Below are positions 20,830-33,500 of a stretch of DNA of 64,000 nucleotides, piece after piece. The notes below the pieces were generated by a model. The model saw only the letters and a list, made by a program, of their open reading frames with translations, did not search any database and was not told the origin of the DNA. Source of the DNA: Salvator merianae (lineage: Eukaryota; Chordata; Lepidosauria; Squamata; Teiidae); contig QVOM02000053.1 of assembly GCA_003586115.2 (NCBI GenBank), positions 913,658 through 977,657 of the forward strand, given 5' to 3'. Within the stretch, counting starts at the first letter, position 1; the number at the start of each line of letters is the position of its first letter. A program made the position numbers and the translations under genes.

Positions 20830-22670
20830 TCTCAGAACAATAAACAAAGTTTGAGAGATTTCTAACTTCTTGCTTCGCTTCCCGGCTTTCGGCAGATTTT
20901 GAAAAGGAAATGCATTTTCTGGAGGGACTCCAGCTCCCTCCCACGTTTCTTGGTCACTGAAGCTTCGGGACAAAGGGACTGGAGAGCAAGACGTGCGTCA
21001 AACAAAGGCGCTGGTTCCCTCCAATGTTATATATAAAGCAGGGTGGGGAAAATGCTCATTTAATGTTCAGTAAAATACCGCATACACCTCGGTGAAATTA
21101 CTAAAAATCTAATAAATGTTGCTGGTTCCTTTAGTAGAGGATATGCTGTTCCTTCCCTTCGGCTCACTTTTCTTCCAAGCTCTTTGTTTTCAAGCGGCAT
21201 CATCGGTGTCCTGCCTGTGTTTAATAACGTTTCCGCTTTGGATTACGGTTCCCATGAGACTCAAACAAGGAGGCAAAGGGTTCTGGGAGTTGTAGTCCCT
21301 CAATGGCACCTACCTGCTAAGCTTGCCAGATTACTCACATTATGTCGATGTTAGAGAGAGTGCTAAAATGTTCTGTCCGTGCCTGACTTCACTTCTTTCC
21401 TCAAACTTAGACTGAAGAAATTTAGGTTGCTTTGTTTGTAGCTGAAATCAGCCGAACTGAGGGTTAAAGTTGCCTCCTCATTCAATCTGCAGCTGTAGTT
21501 TTAAACAGGCATAAGGCTGAAAGGAACCAGGGATATTCTGCTTATTAGCAGGATGACAAGAGCTACCTAGAGTTTTCTACCAGGAGTTTACCAGTTTTCT
21601 ACAACATGGTAGGCGTGCAGAAGGCATGCCTCCCATGGTCAGGACAACCGGGGGAGGGGGCATTTCAGCAGCATGCCATAGTGCACCACTGAAATACACC
21701 TCCCAGAGGCCCTGAGGCTAGAAACGTTGGTTCCTAGCCCATGGAGGTGTGGGGCTGCAACCATGAAGCTCACATGAGCTTCTGAGGCCACGGTGTGGGT
21801 TGATCTGGATCAGCACGATCAACCCATTCCTTCCATGGTCAGGGTAAGTGAGCCTAGCTGTTCTGGACACACTGATCCTGACTAAGAGCAGGAAAGTGAG
21901 GAAAGGGTTTAAAGCTAACTGGTTGGTTTAATGAACTGCTCTAAGGTAGATTGCAATTGGCTGGCATGCATTCCCAAGGAGTGGGGGGAAAGAAACAACA
22001 AAAACAAAACAATTTTATTCCAAGGCTCCAGTAGCCTACAATACTAAGCAATGGGCTATGGTTCTCAATAGTTTGATACAGGCAAGAACACAATATATCA
22101 AGAGCAGGGGGGAGGCAAAGCCTTCCAGTATGTGTGGACATGTGTAGTGAAGTCTAACCCAAGGATCTCTAACAGTTCTAAAGAGATGTCTCCTAATTCC
22201 CAGTGATTTCCACCTCCCAATTTAACCAATAAATAGCTCCTCTGTTCTCTGGCTGCCTCAGCTTTGGATCCCGGGTAAAGTTGCCCATCACCCAACCTGG
22301 TCCAATGATCCACCCAAGAGTGGTATTGTTGTTAGTAACAACAAAACCAAGGGGGCAACAAAAGCAGTTCTCACCCTCAACATCTTTGCCAGGTTGGAAA
22401 GGAAAAACGCAGAGATCACCACCTGAAGACTGGGCAAAACTTATGCATTTTATACACTTTTGGCTAGGGTAGAAAGGGACGAGTTAGGGAATTAATTGAA
22501 AAATGGATGGAAAAGTTGCACTTTTGATTGGTCATTGGAAGCTAAAAGCTTGAAATTATTGGCTGTTCCAATACAGAAGGCATGGTGAGTTAAGGTGGGA
22601 TGTATGCAGGGCCAAAGTCATGTTTACAGAGTTGTTTACAAGCAAAATGCAAATCAAAGGAGTGATAATA
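20830..22670. other. Start of the gene desert upstream of LSM14A
   Basis: No exons. 21240-21298 holds weak inverted arms of the actacaactcccag type. 21600-21900 contains diverged repeat-like text ('cccatggtcagg' occurs twice). Confidence 0.5.
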
Positions 22671-22671
22671 A

Positions 22672-22890
22672 AGAACATAAGAGGAATCTTGCTGGATCAG
22701 GCCATGGTTCATCTAGTCCATCATCCTGTTTCACACAGTGGCCCACCAATTGCTTCTGGGAGTTCTCAAGCTGAATATAAAGGCAAAACCTTCACTTGCT
22801 CTTTACTCCCTCCAAATGTGTTTTACAGGTATCCTGCCTGTCCCTCCACCCTGGAGGCAGTACCTAGGCATCCATTGTAGTAGCCATTAA
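22672..22890 (-). repeat. CR1-like LINE 3' end fragment
   Basis: The reverse-oriented copy starts 'agaacataagaggaatcttg', then 'ctggatcaggccatgg', then 'tagtccatcatcctgtttca'. The same consensus recurs at 38440, 41930, 49130 and 63930. Confidence 0.7.
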
Positions 22891-25800
22891 TACACCTGAC
22901 TTCCATGAATCTGTCCAGTCCATGAATCTGGTTGACAAATATTAAGACCAACACTGACCATAGAACAATTAAACCTTTTATCTATATGCCAAGGTGCTAT
23001 GCCAATTGTGAAAGATGCTAAAAATAATAAGCTTAAGATGCAATCCAGTCTTCCAAGTCCAACTAAGGACTTGCTTTCATGGCATGTTCCCTGCCTCCAG
23101 GGTTTTCCTGTTTACAGAGAATTTCTTGGCTTCCCAACGCACCTCCCAGCTCTGGATGGACCCTGGTCCCCCCACTTCCAGGCTCTCAGCATTTTACCCA
23201 CATCCTAGCTCTGATGTAGGCAGCCCCAAGAAACATGGGTCCTTGCTATTGAGCAGCCTTCCAGAGAGGCTTGGCTGTCACTAGGGTCTGTCAGGAACCA
23301 AAGGAAGATCTTTCTGTTTGACCAAGCTGTTTAACAATACAACAGCATTTTTTATTTTTAAATTGCTCTTTTGCACATTTGTTTAAAATTGCATTTTTAT
23401 CGTTTTTAATATTAAGGCAAAGAATCCACACTGCAGCCACATAAATACAGCATGAGTTTTCTTCGCTGAAGTCTTCATTTTCTTCACAGAAAGACGTGAG
23501 AAATATTTAATTGAAAGGAAGGGAACGTGCAGGAACGTGTGTTTATACCTCCTTCCAGGGAAGCAGGCAAGAGACGGCTGTCTTTTCATGCTTTTGCTGT
23601 TTGTGGCCTTTCGGCTTCTTATGCATGGAAGGCATCCTGACTCAAGGGCTTTTATGCAACTTGAAAGCCAGAAAAACAAAACAGCTAAAAATAGAGAGCG
23701 CAAAGGTTTTGTGCAGATGCCAGGTAAAAGTTTCTAATTCTCCATTCTGCAGAACAGAAGACTGATACCTCGTTGATGCTGCTGTTGCAGTCGCTGGTGA
23801 ATGATGCTGGAGGGCCGGAACGCTCCTTTGCAGGAGCGCTTTAATACGTGGCCAAACCTTTGAAGAAATATTTTGTAGGGGGTTATATAACAGCCAAGGC
23901 AGAAGAAAGTTGGAGCAAGCCATTCTGATCAGCCGCGTTGGGGCTTCTGCATCTGCCCGCTGCGGAGTGTGCTAATGAAGCAAGTCCCTTGCCTTATTTT
24001 GTGAGAAAGTCAAGCTTTCTTTGGCCAACTGGAACACGGATGGCGATGGATATGTATCGCATAAAAGCAGGCGATCCCCGTCTTTATAGTGCGAGGCTCT
24101 AAAGGCAGCTGGTGCAGGATGTATCTGTCTTCCTGCAAGGGCGGGAGCATCACGGAGAATTTGAGTTTGGCATTTCTTTCCTCCGGCAGAGCTTGGAGGG
24201 GTTTCCTGTAGCCTTTCTGCAAATGAAAGAAATGGGCTGCATATCTTCAGCTGGCTGAAAGCTGAGGGGGACCGGGAGGGGGATGAGGAGACGGGGGCAT
24301 CCTGTCCATGCCTCGAACCATTCCCTTCCAAAGCTTTAAGCTACCTCTCCCAGGCTGCTTTCAGGGCGTGGCCGTATGCCACCCTTACCGGAGAGCCCCC
24401 TGATTTTGGGCTCCCCAGTTTATCCAGGAGCACCTTATTTATTTGTGTACTTGTATTCTGCCCACATTGTAATGACTTGAGGTGGCTGGCAAGAGTCAAC
24501 AAAAACATTAAAATGGAAGGAAAGGGGGGCGGGTAAATGAGAATGTAAATGAGAAGCAGGACAGCTTCCGTGCCAACATCTAGAACCGGGTAAGCAGCCA
24601 AATGAGGACAGCAGACTTTGGGAACAGCACCAGCCAAGGTCAGGAGTTATCAAACTGGGAGCCAGGTAAACAATCCAGACACAGCGGGCAGAAGCAGAGC
24701 CCGCGGCGAGGAGAGCCAAGGTCACCAGAAACACGGCAGGGACGTGCACAGGGCCTGGCTGCCAGCTGAGACCGAAGGGAGCCCGTTCAGTGCAGCAGCC
24801 TTTTCTTCCAGGGCTCAGCCGGGGGCCTCTCGGGGAATGCCCACAAGCAAGGCATCGAGTCACCCAGAAGCTAATTCTCCAGAACGCAGCATCTCCCACC
24901 CGGTGAAACATAGAAGCAGCTTTGTGGAGCAGCACTTGGATCTAATGAGAAGTCCGCCAGGGCTTGTGATGAAAGAGGGAGGGAGCCCCCCCTTGGTGGT
25001 TTGCTGCCTTTTGTGTCGCTCCTACAGCACCACTGCCAAGGCAAAGGGGCTTCAGGCTGCCCCTGTCCCTGCCCCTGCCAGCCATTGCTGCACCAAAGAT
25101 GGTTGGATGCTGTAGTGGTGCTCAGGAAGCCAAAACTCTTATAGGTTGTTTTTTTCCCCCCTCAAAGCAAATGTTTTAGGATACAGTTCAAGGGTATTGT
25201 GGCCAAAGGGGAAAAGTATACATATCTATTTCTCTTGAAGGATCGTTGGCTTAAATTATGCCACGGTCTTGTGATGTGCTTTGGGGCTGTCTGGAGAAGG
25301 TTTAGCCTTCTAGATCTTAGCCAAAAACTGCATACTTATATTTATGTTTGTGTTTGCATTTATGTAGATTTCTAGGCTGCCCTTTACCGTAATTGCAGGG
25401 CAGTGAACCAAACGCACTCAGACTGAAGCAAACCCATAAAACCACAAGGCACGTGCCTTCCCCCGAAGCATAACATTTGCAACCCATATAGATTCTGTAC
25501 CCACCCAGGGCTTCCTTTTCACATTTGCTCCAACCTCCCTGCCTTGAACCACAAGGGAGAGGGGAGCCAGATAGCCTCTGGGTGCATAGGTTTGCAGCTA
25601 AATCAAGTTTTATTGCAGGATTACTATATGTGGTCCTCAGCCTAAATTCAGAAGCTCTCTGCAGGAGATCAGCCTCAGAACAAGTCCCAGAAGAAGCAAC
25701 CTGCTCCCCTCCTGGGTGGGGAGGAAAGAGGGATGCAGGAAAGGGCAGAAAGAGTGTGACGGAGAGGAGGGCCTGCCCAGCCTTGGCTCTGCCCCCCGTG

Positions 25801-26667
25801 CCCCCCATGGCTAGCAAGGAGCCTCCAACAAATTATTCCCGGGAACAAGTGAAAGAACAGGGATTTGCCCCCCTCAGGACAGCTAGAAGATGAGAAGAGG
25901 ACGGAAGACTCATTTGCCCCAGCCAAAACCTTGCTCCTCTCTATCTTGGGGAGCTCTCAGGGGCTGTAAAAATGCAGACAAGTTATTGTTATCGTGGCTG
26001 CACTGCCGGACAGGGTTGACTGGGTCAGGGCTTTGGTGCTCCAATGGACGTGGTGGATGATGCTCCCCTTGGCCGACTCTGAACTGCGACGTGCGTGGAA
26101 GAGAAAGGGAGGCGGGAGCCATTCTCTGCGCAAGTGGGTTTGGTTCCACAGCTGTGCGGTTCCGGTTCCTGTGGTAATTCACCTCCTCTGCTGCTGTCGC
26201 TCTCCAAGGTGGCACCTTGGGGGCAGCCTGTGGGCTCCCAAGGGCCTTCTGGAGTGATCCCTCGTGCATTCCACGCGTAGCCTGGGCCTAGTCCTCGTTT
26301 CCTTAAGCGTTCCTATGAATTTCAGTAATACGGGAAATAACAGAAGCTGCTAAACGGGGAAGGAAGATTAAGGGAATTAAATGCACACAGCTTGGCCAAA
26401 CAAAGGCTGAAGAGGGAACATGAAACATGGCAAATATTTTAAGGAGCTTAAACTTCAAAGTAGGGAGATAAATTATTTAGAGTGGTCCAAAGGGGCATGT
26501 GTAGGAACAGTAAGAAAAAATTAAGGGAAGGATAACAGAGGCTGGATGAGAGCTGTAGCTGCTCTCTCCCAGGAACTGGAGAAAACCCTTCTGGTTCCTC
26601 AAAACAATTAAAAAGTGGTTGGCTAGCTGAAAATTTTACCTTAATGTTTTTAGAGGTGCTCAGAAAA

Positions 26668-26766
26668 TTCCTGAGCTACAACCTTCTAAACTGCATCTCC
26701 CAGCAATCCACTCCATGGCTAGCTGAGAACTGGATGCTGGGAACTGTAGTTCAGAAACATCTGGAC
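26668..26766. repeat. Foldback of the actacaactcccag type
   Basis: 'gagctacaaccttctaaact'/'catctcccagca' on the left and 'gctgggaactgtagttcag' on the right form diverged inverted arms about 40 bases apart. Confidence 0.5.
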
Positions 26767-27200
26767 GGCTGCCATTGAACATCCCTGCAGTGCCTCATGG
26801 ATAATTTGGACAATTGCAGTTAATCTGCTGGGAGTGCAGCTGCCTTTAGGCAAGAGCAGATTTTGCCTTGGGGGCATAGCCATTCCAGCTGGGCAGGCAG
26901 CCAGCCTGGGCACATCTGGTTTGCCTGGCTGCTGAGCTCCATGCTTATTAATTATTGCACTTTGTGAATGCTATTGGTCACGCAGCATCGGGGGGGCATT
27001 GTGCCTTCTTTGCCAGGCCCATGGTTGTGCCAGTGCAAGCCTGAAGGACCCTTTCACTTAGAGAACAGCAAACCTGTCCAGGGCTGTTTCTTTAAGGCAG
27101 GCACCGGAAGACAATCTTAATACTTACGACTGAAATCTAAACCTACAAGGGAAAGAACATTGTGAGTTAATGCTGCCAGATTCCATGTTGACTCAAGTTT

Positions 27201-27306
27201 GATATGACATTTATCTTCAGGAGTGAGTAGCCTGATAAATCATAACTGGCATTGCCACTAGTGAGTTAGCAAGTGTTTACTCACGGGTGAAGATAAATAT
27301 CATATC
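27201..27306. repeat. 106-bp inverted repeat (hairpin)
   Basis: Left arm 27201-27229 (starts gatatgacatttatcttcag) and right arm 27278-27306 (ends gaagataaatatcatatc) pair at 25 of 29 positions around a 48-base loop. It looks like a MITE remnant with no coding. Confidence 0.75.
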
Positions 27307-28454
27307 ATTTCAGGGCCATCCTGTACGTACAACATAATTGCTGCCGTTGTTTCCAGAGTATCTTCTTCTTCATTTACAGAAGCATACAAGAACATTCATT
27401 AACAAATGCGTTTTTGGAATCCATTCTGTGCTTCTCATTGGAGCCCTCTTTTCCTTTGGCTAACAAGGTGTATCATGTTCAGGATGAAAGATGGTGGCGC
27501 CAGTCAATGCTCTTTATTAATGTTTCCATAAGACATTTAAAACCACAAAATACAACAATAAATCCATTTGCCTTTGTCTGCAATTAAGCGCTGGGCTGCA
27601 ACCGGAAGTCACTTACTTATGCTACTATCCAGATAGCGGCACAAGTAAGTGATGCCTGAATGCAGCCCTGCTTAAATTTTGTTCCTGGACCGAAGTTTTC
27701 TTTTTGGCGCCAATTTCGGGAGGCAGTTCATAATAACATCGTAGGGTGTTTTTCAGGTACCAGCAATCCAAGCTAGCAAAAGTCCTGGGGGCTTTGGTGT
27801 GCCCATCCTTGCAAATGGCCCTGCAGGTGGTGCTGTCAGGTAAAAGAAAAAATTATCTACCAAAAAAGCAATAGGAGAGCACCTTCCTCTTTTCCCAGTC
27901 CCTCCGTTTTAAGGATGCAACACCAGAGGGCAGTGCTTTTACAGAAATTTTGAGACAGGCATTTGTTAATACAGATAATCCCTTTGAACAGGGAAGGGAG
28001 TGGAGAGAACAAAACAAAACTGATGTTCATATTTTCACCCTTCAAGAGTGATTGCTGAAATATCAATCGTTATCTAGTATGAACGTTAATGCACATTCTT
28101 CCCTTCCTTCCATCTTGCCAAGCCCAAAATTTCGTAACTGTCATAAGAAATGCAACAAAACGTCATGAAGGTTTGACTGAAAGCAGCAGTTGCAGGGTTG
28201 CCGTATGAAAATGAGGACAGGGAACTATACCTTTACTGATGATCTTAGGCTGATGTCCAGTGAGGCTGAACCGCAGGGGAAAGCACGACGGATGAGCATA
28301 CTGAGTTCTAGGACCCTAGACTTTGTTTCTCTGGTCCTGAAAGGTGAGGAGTTAGCCAGTGCTGGTGTTCCTGCCTTCCCTGTAAGCATGTCTTTCTGAG
28401 TTCTGTGATCCTCTGTTTGGCCCTTGGTACATTTGCTAATCACTGAGAGGACTG

Positions 28455-28906
28455 TGGGCCCCGTTTGCGCTTGCTGGCCTGGTATGCTATAACAATACTG
28501 TATCGGGCCAGGAAGGATCAGGCATGGAGGTGGCCATCCACACTTCAAGGGCTGGAAAAGGCCCGAACTGGATCGCATGCACTTGAAGTGCCAATGGCCT
28601 GACCAGGGCAGGCCAGATCACCATGGCAGCAGCTGCAACAACATCTGGCATGCGCCTGGGTATTGCCATGACGATTGGGAAGCTGTGCCTGATTGTGCAG
28701 CTGCAGCTGCGCCGCCATGCCCACTTGCAGCGTTCCATCTGGAAGAGGGTGTGGACACAGCTGACTGGACGCTCCCTGGCTGCCTCTAGTCAAGCTGTGG
28801 ACAGCAGGTTGCCCACAACCAGCTGTGAGTGCTGTGGGCCGTGGCAGCAGCGGAGTGTAGATGGGCTTGTCCAGTGAGCACTACCAGGTAAGTGCGTACA
28901 GGCCCT
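28455..28906. mobile_element. Non-autonomous DNA element, family B (about 450 bp)
   Basis: Ends 'gggccccgtttgcgc' and 'gtgcgtacaggccc' form imperfect inverted repeats. The body (Gln/Leu-like CAGCTG-rich segment, 'cacttgcagcgttcc', 'agctgtg...') resembles 53650-54100. No transposase frame. Confidence 0.5.
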
Positions 28907-28959
28907 GGTTATGAGCAAGAGAAGCCCTTGAGAAAGCTCTATCTCCCTTCCTTCCTGAA

Positions 28960-29064
28960 CAGCGGCGGCTGGCGGCTTTAAGCTCGGGTGTATGGGCCCC
29001 ACGTGAAGCGCGCCATGGCCGTTCGCGGAGCCTCCGTGCCTCCGCACTGCCTCAGCAGGTCGCT
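28960..29064. mobile_element. Foldback MITE family A, truncated copy
   Basis: Starts cagcggcggctggcggcttt and follows the family A body through 'ccatggccgt' to 'cctcagcaggtcg', then diverges before the second terminal repeat. Confidence 0.75.
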
Positions 29065-29289
29065 AGGGAGTGATCTTCTAGCCATCGGAAGTGGATTTAA
29101 CATAGGTATCCCAGGACTTCAGACTCCCACAGAGTCTCTACAATGTCTGCTGGGTTCACTTGCTCTGCTGCCCTAATAACTGTGTGCTCAGAATACAACC
29201 GGGGCGTCCCTCCCTCCCTCGTTCGTGCGGCTTTTACTTTTTTTTAATGCACCTCGCCAGAGAGAGAGCAAGTCCCCCCTGCCCTGGAT

Positions 29290-29470
29290 GCTTTAAATGG
29301 AGCCCAAATTGATTCTTGCATTTGCTTAGTTTATATGTAGGATATTTATTGTACCAGTAGAAATTATTAATTTTCCTGTGGGAATGGCAAACGCCCAAGG
29401 CACTGATTGACAAATCAATAAATCTTTAGCGAGTTTGGTAAATAAGCTGTCAAGCGTGTTTTGGTGTCTC
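29290..29470. other. Candidate conserved non-coding element
   Basis: AT-rich, repeat-free text including 'aattattaattttcctgtgg' and 'cactgattgacaaatcaata' (a TGATTGACA PBX/MEIS-like core and homeodomain-like TAAT/ATTA sites). Conservation cannot be tested here. Confidence 0.3.
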
Positions 29471-29574
29471 TGCGCGCGCCGTCGCTGCTCCCCGCCGCCC
29501 TCCAGAGAACAGTTTTTAGCAGCAAAGGCGGGGGGCTGGCTCCCTCCCATTGTTTTTTCCTCCCCCTTCAGAAC

Positions 29575-29725
29575 ACTCACAAGTGATGCTGCAGCATCTG
29601 AATAAGTCCATAAAATTGCAGGGAATTATTAAACAGCAGTGCAGATCAAGGTTTGCCTTGATAATCCCAACAAAGAATTCCGTTGTTGCCCCATTTGCAT
29701 TTCGACCCCTAACCTTTCCTGAGGA
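29575..29725. other. Candidate conserved non-coding element
   Basis: 'gaattattaaacagcagtgc', 'aaggtttgccttgataatcc' and 'ccccatttgcatttcgaccc' (an ATTTGCAT octamer) in repeat-free DNA close to the preceding element. Confidence 0.3.
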
Positions 29726-30120
29726 CAAATGGATGTCTGCTGCGGGCGCCTGCGGGCAAAGAGGTAGAAATCTGTATTAAGCCTCTGAATGCTGACTAGT
29801 TTCCTCCAAAATTCCCAGCGTGTGTGAAGAATGCGTTTGTAGCCAGGAGGCAGACTGGCATCTAAAGCCTAGCAAGGATTTTGAAAAATAGTAGGGTTGT
29901 GTATAAATTTATTTTGCCCATAGTGTTTTATTATGGCACATTTTCTTCATCGCTTCATTGCCGTTTTTTTTTTTCCTTCCTTGAAAGCAGTTCAGGGGTG
30001 TTTAGCTGCCCGGGAAGGGGGTGGCCAGCTTGCGAATGCCGTGTTGCTGCTTGTGAGGTTGTCCCAGGTTTACATGCCCACTCAGAAGCAAACTGTGACC
30101 TGTGGGATGCAGCAGACCAT

Positions 30121-30590
30121 GGGCCTTTTCACACTTTCCGTCTTGGAAGGTTTGGGAGCAAACATTCCAAGATGGAGCCGACGTTGCAGCGTGGAGACCG
30201 TCCACACTGTGAGGTCTTGGAACAGAATGGCAGTGGGATGTCGGTATTTGTGCTGCGAACGCCGGCATCCTGCTGGCATTCTGTGCCATGATAGCAGCTG
30301 GGAAGTTTCCAGCCATGCCATCAGTGGCGGCCGCCAGCTTTAAGGGCGGGTGTTCGCGCCCCACGCAAAGCGACAGTACGGAGGCACGGAGGCCCCGCAA
30401 ACAGCTACGGTGCACTTTGCACGGGACGCAAACACCTGCCCTTAAAGCCGGTAGCTGCTACTGCATGCCATGGTGACCAGCAATGCTGTGGCTGCACCCA
30501 GAAGTGGGTGCAAATGCACCGTATTGGGAGCAGTCACACTTGGCTAGAGAGCATCCTTGATGCTCACTAGTTGCAAGTGCGAACAGGCCC
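30121..30590. mobile_element. Non-autonomous DNA element, family B (host of nested MITE)
   Basis: Starts gggccttttcacac and ends gtgcgaacaggccc, the inverted counterpart. Internal 'gtattgggagcagtc' matches 'catactgggagcagtcc' near 53920. The family A MITE at 30322-30463 interrupts it. Confidence 0.55.
30322..30463. mobile_element. Foldback MITE, hAT type, family A (full length, nested)
   Basis: A 142-bp copy with the same CAGTGGCGGCC end and inverted partner, flanked by the perfect duplication CATGCCAT (30314-30321 and 30464-30471). It sits inside a larger family B element, so it inserted later. Confidence 0.9.
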
Positions 30591-33500
30591 CACGTTTCCA
30601 CTTACTTACCAGAGGTGCCCCCATTTTCACATGCTGAAATTCCCTTAGGAACCCTGCCCTCTTTTCCATATGGTAACCCTAGCTGAAGGATGTGTGTGAA
30701 GGTTTAGTTTTTTTCCACCCATGTGCCCTTGAACTGGCCTCGCCCCCTGCTTTACAGTTGTTTGGAGAAGATCCAGACTGAGGAGAGTGACTTGACCAGC
30801 CTGGTGTACCACTTAAGGTGGAACCAAAATGCTGGCGTCCTGCACCGGCCTCTGACAAAATACTGGCGCAGAACTTTCAGTCTTGCCTGCCACTGGATGG
30901 CGTCTTGGTTCCACAGAATTCCTGCCGACATGCAGAGCAGGTGGTGGCTTGATGGGGCTCTCGTGAAAGAGTTGTCTGGTGCTTTCTTCTCCAGTCAAGA
31001 CTTGGGGTGCCTGTTATCCTGGACCAGAGCCTGTTCTTGATGGAGCCTTGCTGGACCCTTCAGACGCCAGGCCGTCTCTGCCCTCCTTTTCCAGGCCACT
31101 GTTCGGGTCTTCCCCCCAGAAGCAGTTCTCTCTTTTGAAGCCATGGTGTCCTCATACGTGTCATTCACGTTTTGCATTCTGCCAAGCCATATTTAAGGCA
31201 AGAAGCCTTCAGAAAAACGAACCTTAAAAGTTTGCATGTATTTATTTCTTATTACTCTATATTTATACTGTCCTGCAACAGTGTTCCAGGTTGGTGAACA
31301 AAGAAGATAAAACTCAATAAAATCCATTTTTAAGAAATTACATTAAAAAAATGTATACTATGTTAAAGAAAGGCATAGGTCAGCCTTTCAGAATATATTC
31401 AAACTCCTTACTTGAGCAATGCCTTTATAAAAATCAACTAGAAATGGTGCGTGATTAAAAATGAACCTGTTCCTAAGAGCCTACAGAGGCTCTTTCCACA
31501 CTGGCCCTTTTTCTGGGATATATCCTGGAATAAGGACCTGCTGCCTACATATTAGTGCAGACTACCACAGGCCTGGGAGAAAGAACTTGAAACACAGTTG
31601 AAGGTAAATGTGAACAAGCCCTACGTCCTTCCTCGGAAAGAAGAAAAGCAGCAACTATCGAGCACAGAGGGAAATGAAACTTTGGCTGTGATCAGACACT
31701 ACAAAAGACGCATCTCCGAGGCAGCTCAGAGGCGGCTTCGAGATGGGATTGTTCACACACCAGTGTGCCCCTCCCCCTTCTCAGTGAAGTAGAGAAGACC
31801 TGGGAAAACGAGTGCCACACACTGTCTCTACGAGGTGCCTCCAAGTCGTCCCTTTTGTTATGTCCGAACACAGCCACAGACTGTCTTCTGAATCAAGGGT
31901 TTGGGCCGACTGCATAGACAATTCACACGATTTCCTTGGCCGGGATGCACAAGCGGTTTTGCCAAGCCTCCTTCCGGGGAGCTGCTGGGAAATCGAACCC
32001 GAATCCTCCCTCCAGTTGTTCTGCCGCTGAACTACAGACGTCTCCTGCCCTACACATATTTTGTCATCCTGGAGCTTTGTGGGCGAATTGTGTAGGAGCC
32101 TTTTGGAAATTTAACAGAAGACTTTTTTTTCTTCTAATTTGCAAACTAGTACATTTTCCCCTATGCAGGGGATCCCCTAAGTATGTAGAAGCCACCAGTT
32201 ATTTTGGTGTGTCTCTGTTTTGCTTCCAAAGTCATCAGCGCTCAGGGGCATAATTATGATGATTAAGCCTCACACAGAGCTGTTCTGTACAGAAATTACA
32301 GCAGGCGCTGCCCCGAGGCTCTCCAGTCTAAACATACAGCCAAGACATATAGGACTGAAGGCAAAGCACAGGAAGATACCTGGGTAAAGCCAGGATGGAT
32401 AGGGAGGTGGTGGGCGAGACTTTTTTCTTTTTTTTTTGCACACAGGAGTGCTTCCTCTTTACCGCGTTGATTCATTGGCCCTTTTGAAGTTTCCATGGTG
32501 GTGTTTGCCTGCAAACCAGTGTGGGGCGTGGAAGACATTTCCGCCTGGGTCTTTCTTCCCTGGCTGTGAGGTACCGAGGTCGGAGCTCTTCCTCTTTATG
32601 TGAAAAAAAGGCGCTAGAATTTTTGCATCCAGTTCCACAGAGATGCCCTGCTAGGGCTAAAGCTTCTGTTCTAACGACTGGATGAACAGAAGAGGGATCT
32701 GCGGATTTTTATAAAACCTGCATCCTATTTTAGGCCATGGGTCTACACCAGCTCGATTTGCTTTTTTTAAAAGATTGTAGTTCTATGTAGGTATAGATGT
32801 TTGCTGGATCCCCAAGGCCGATGTCGGGCATAACTTGTGTGACCTTGTGATACATAAATGCCCTCTGGCGGTTCCGAGGTTGACCCGTTTCCTGTTGGTG
32901 AGTGCAGCTTGGGGGGGATTCGGTCTCGCTGCTGCCCTCTGTGGCAGAATCAGTGGAAAAGAGACCCACCAGTTTCTTCCACGTTCAAGTCTTACTCAGC
33001 TAGGGAAAGCCAAAGTTTGGATTTTATTGTCAACAACGGAAAAAACATTTTTTTCACTTTTGTGAACAAAAATAATTTTTCAAAAGCCTGGATATTTCTC
33101 TCCCCATTTTGAAAAGGAAAGGTAATAGAAAACTGGGCAAGAAGCAACTCTTGTAATTTCCAGAACGATTTCTTAACCCTGTCTTGAACTGGATGAAGTC
33201 TGCATAAAATGTCTTTATCACCATTGCACACCCTCAGTAAAATCCATTTCTCCATTTCCATCCACCGGCTGGAAATGGGGGAAAGCATTGCATCTGTTGC
33301 TCAGGATATCAAACGAACTATAAACCGAAAGGCTGTCTTTAAATCTATTCATATTTAATAATTGCTCTAGTTTTAGAGAGCCACTTCAATGTTTTAGTCA
33401 AAGGTTTGCAATATGTTCAGTATTGGGAAGATGTTCACTTCTTTCTCAGAAGCTGCTTCTTTCAGGTTTCCTATAAAATTAAGTCCCCCCCCCTTTTATT

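Larger units (their letters stand above)
22891..28454. other. Gene desert segment
   Basis: No convincing exon on either strand. Short LINE-tail-like AT-rich starts are at about 24430-24560 and 25325-25410, and a hairpin is at 27201-27306. Confidence 0.5.
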
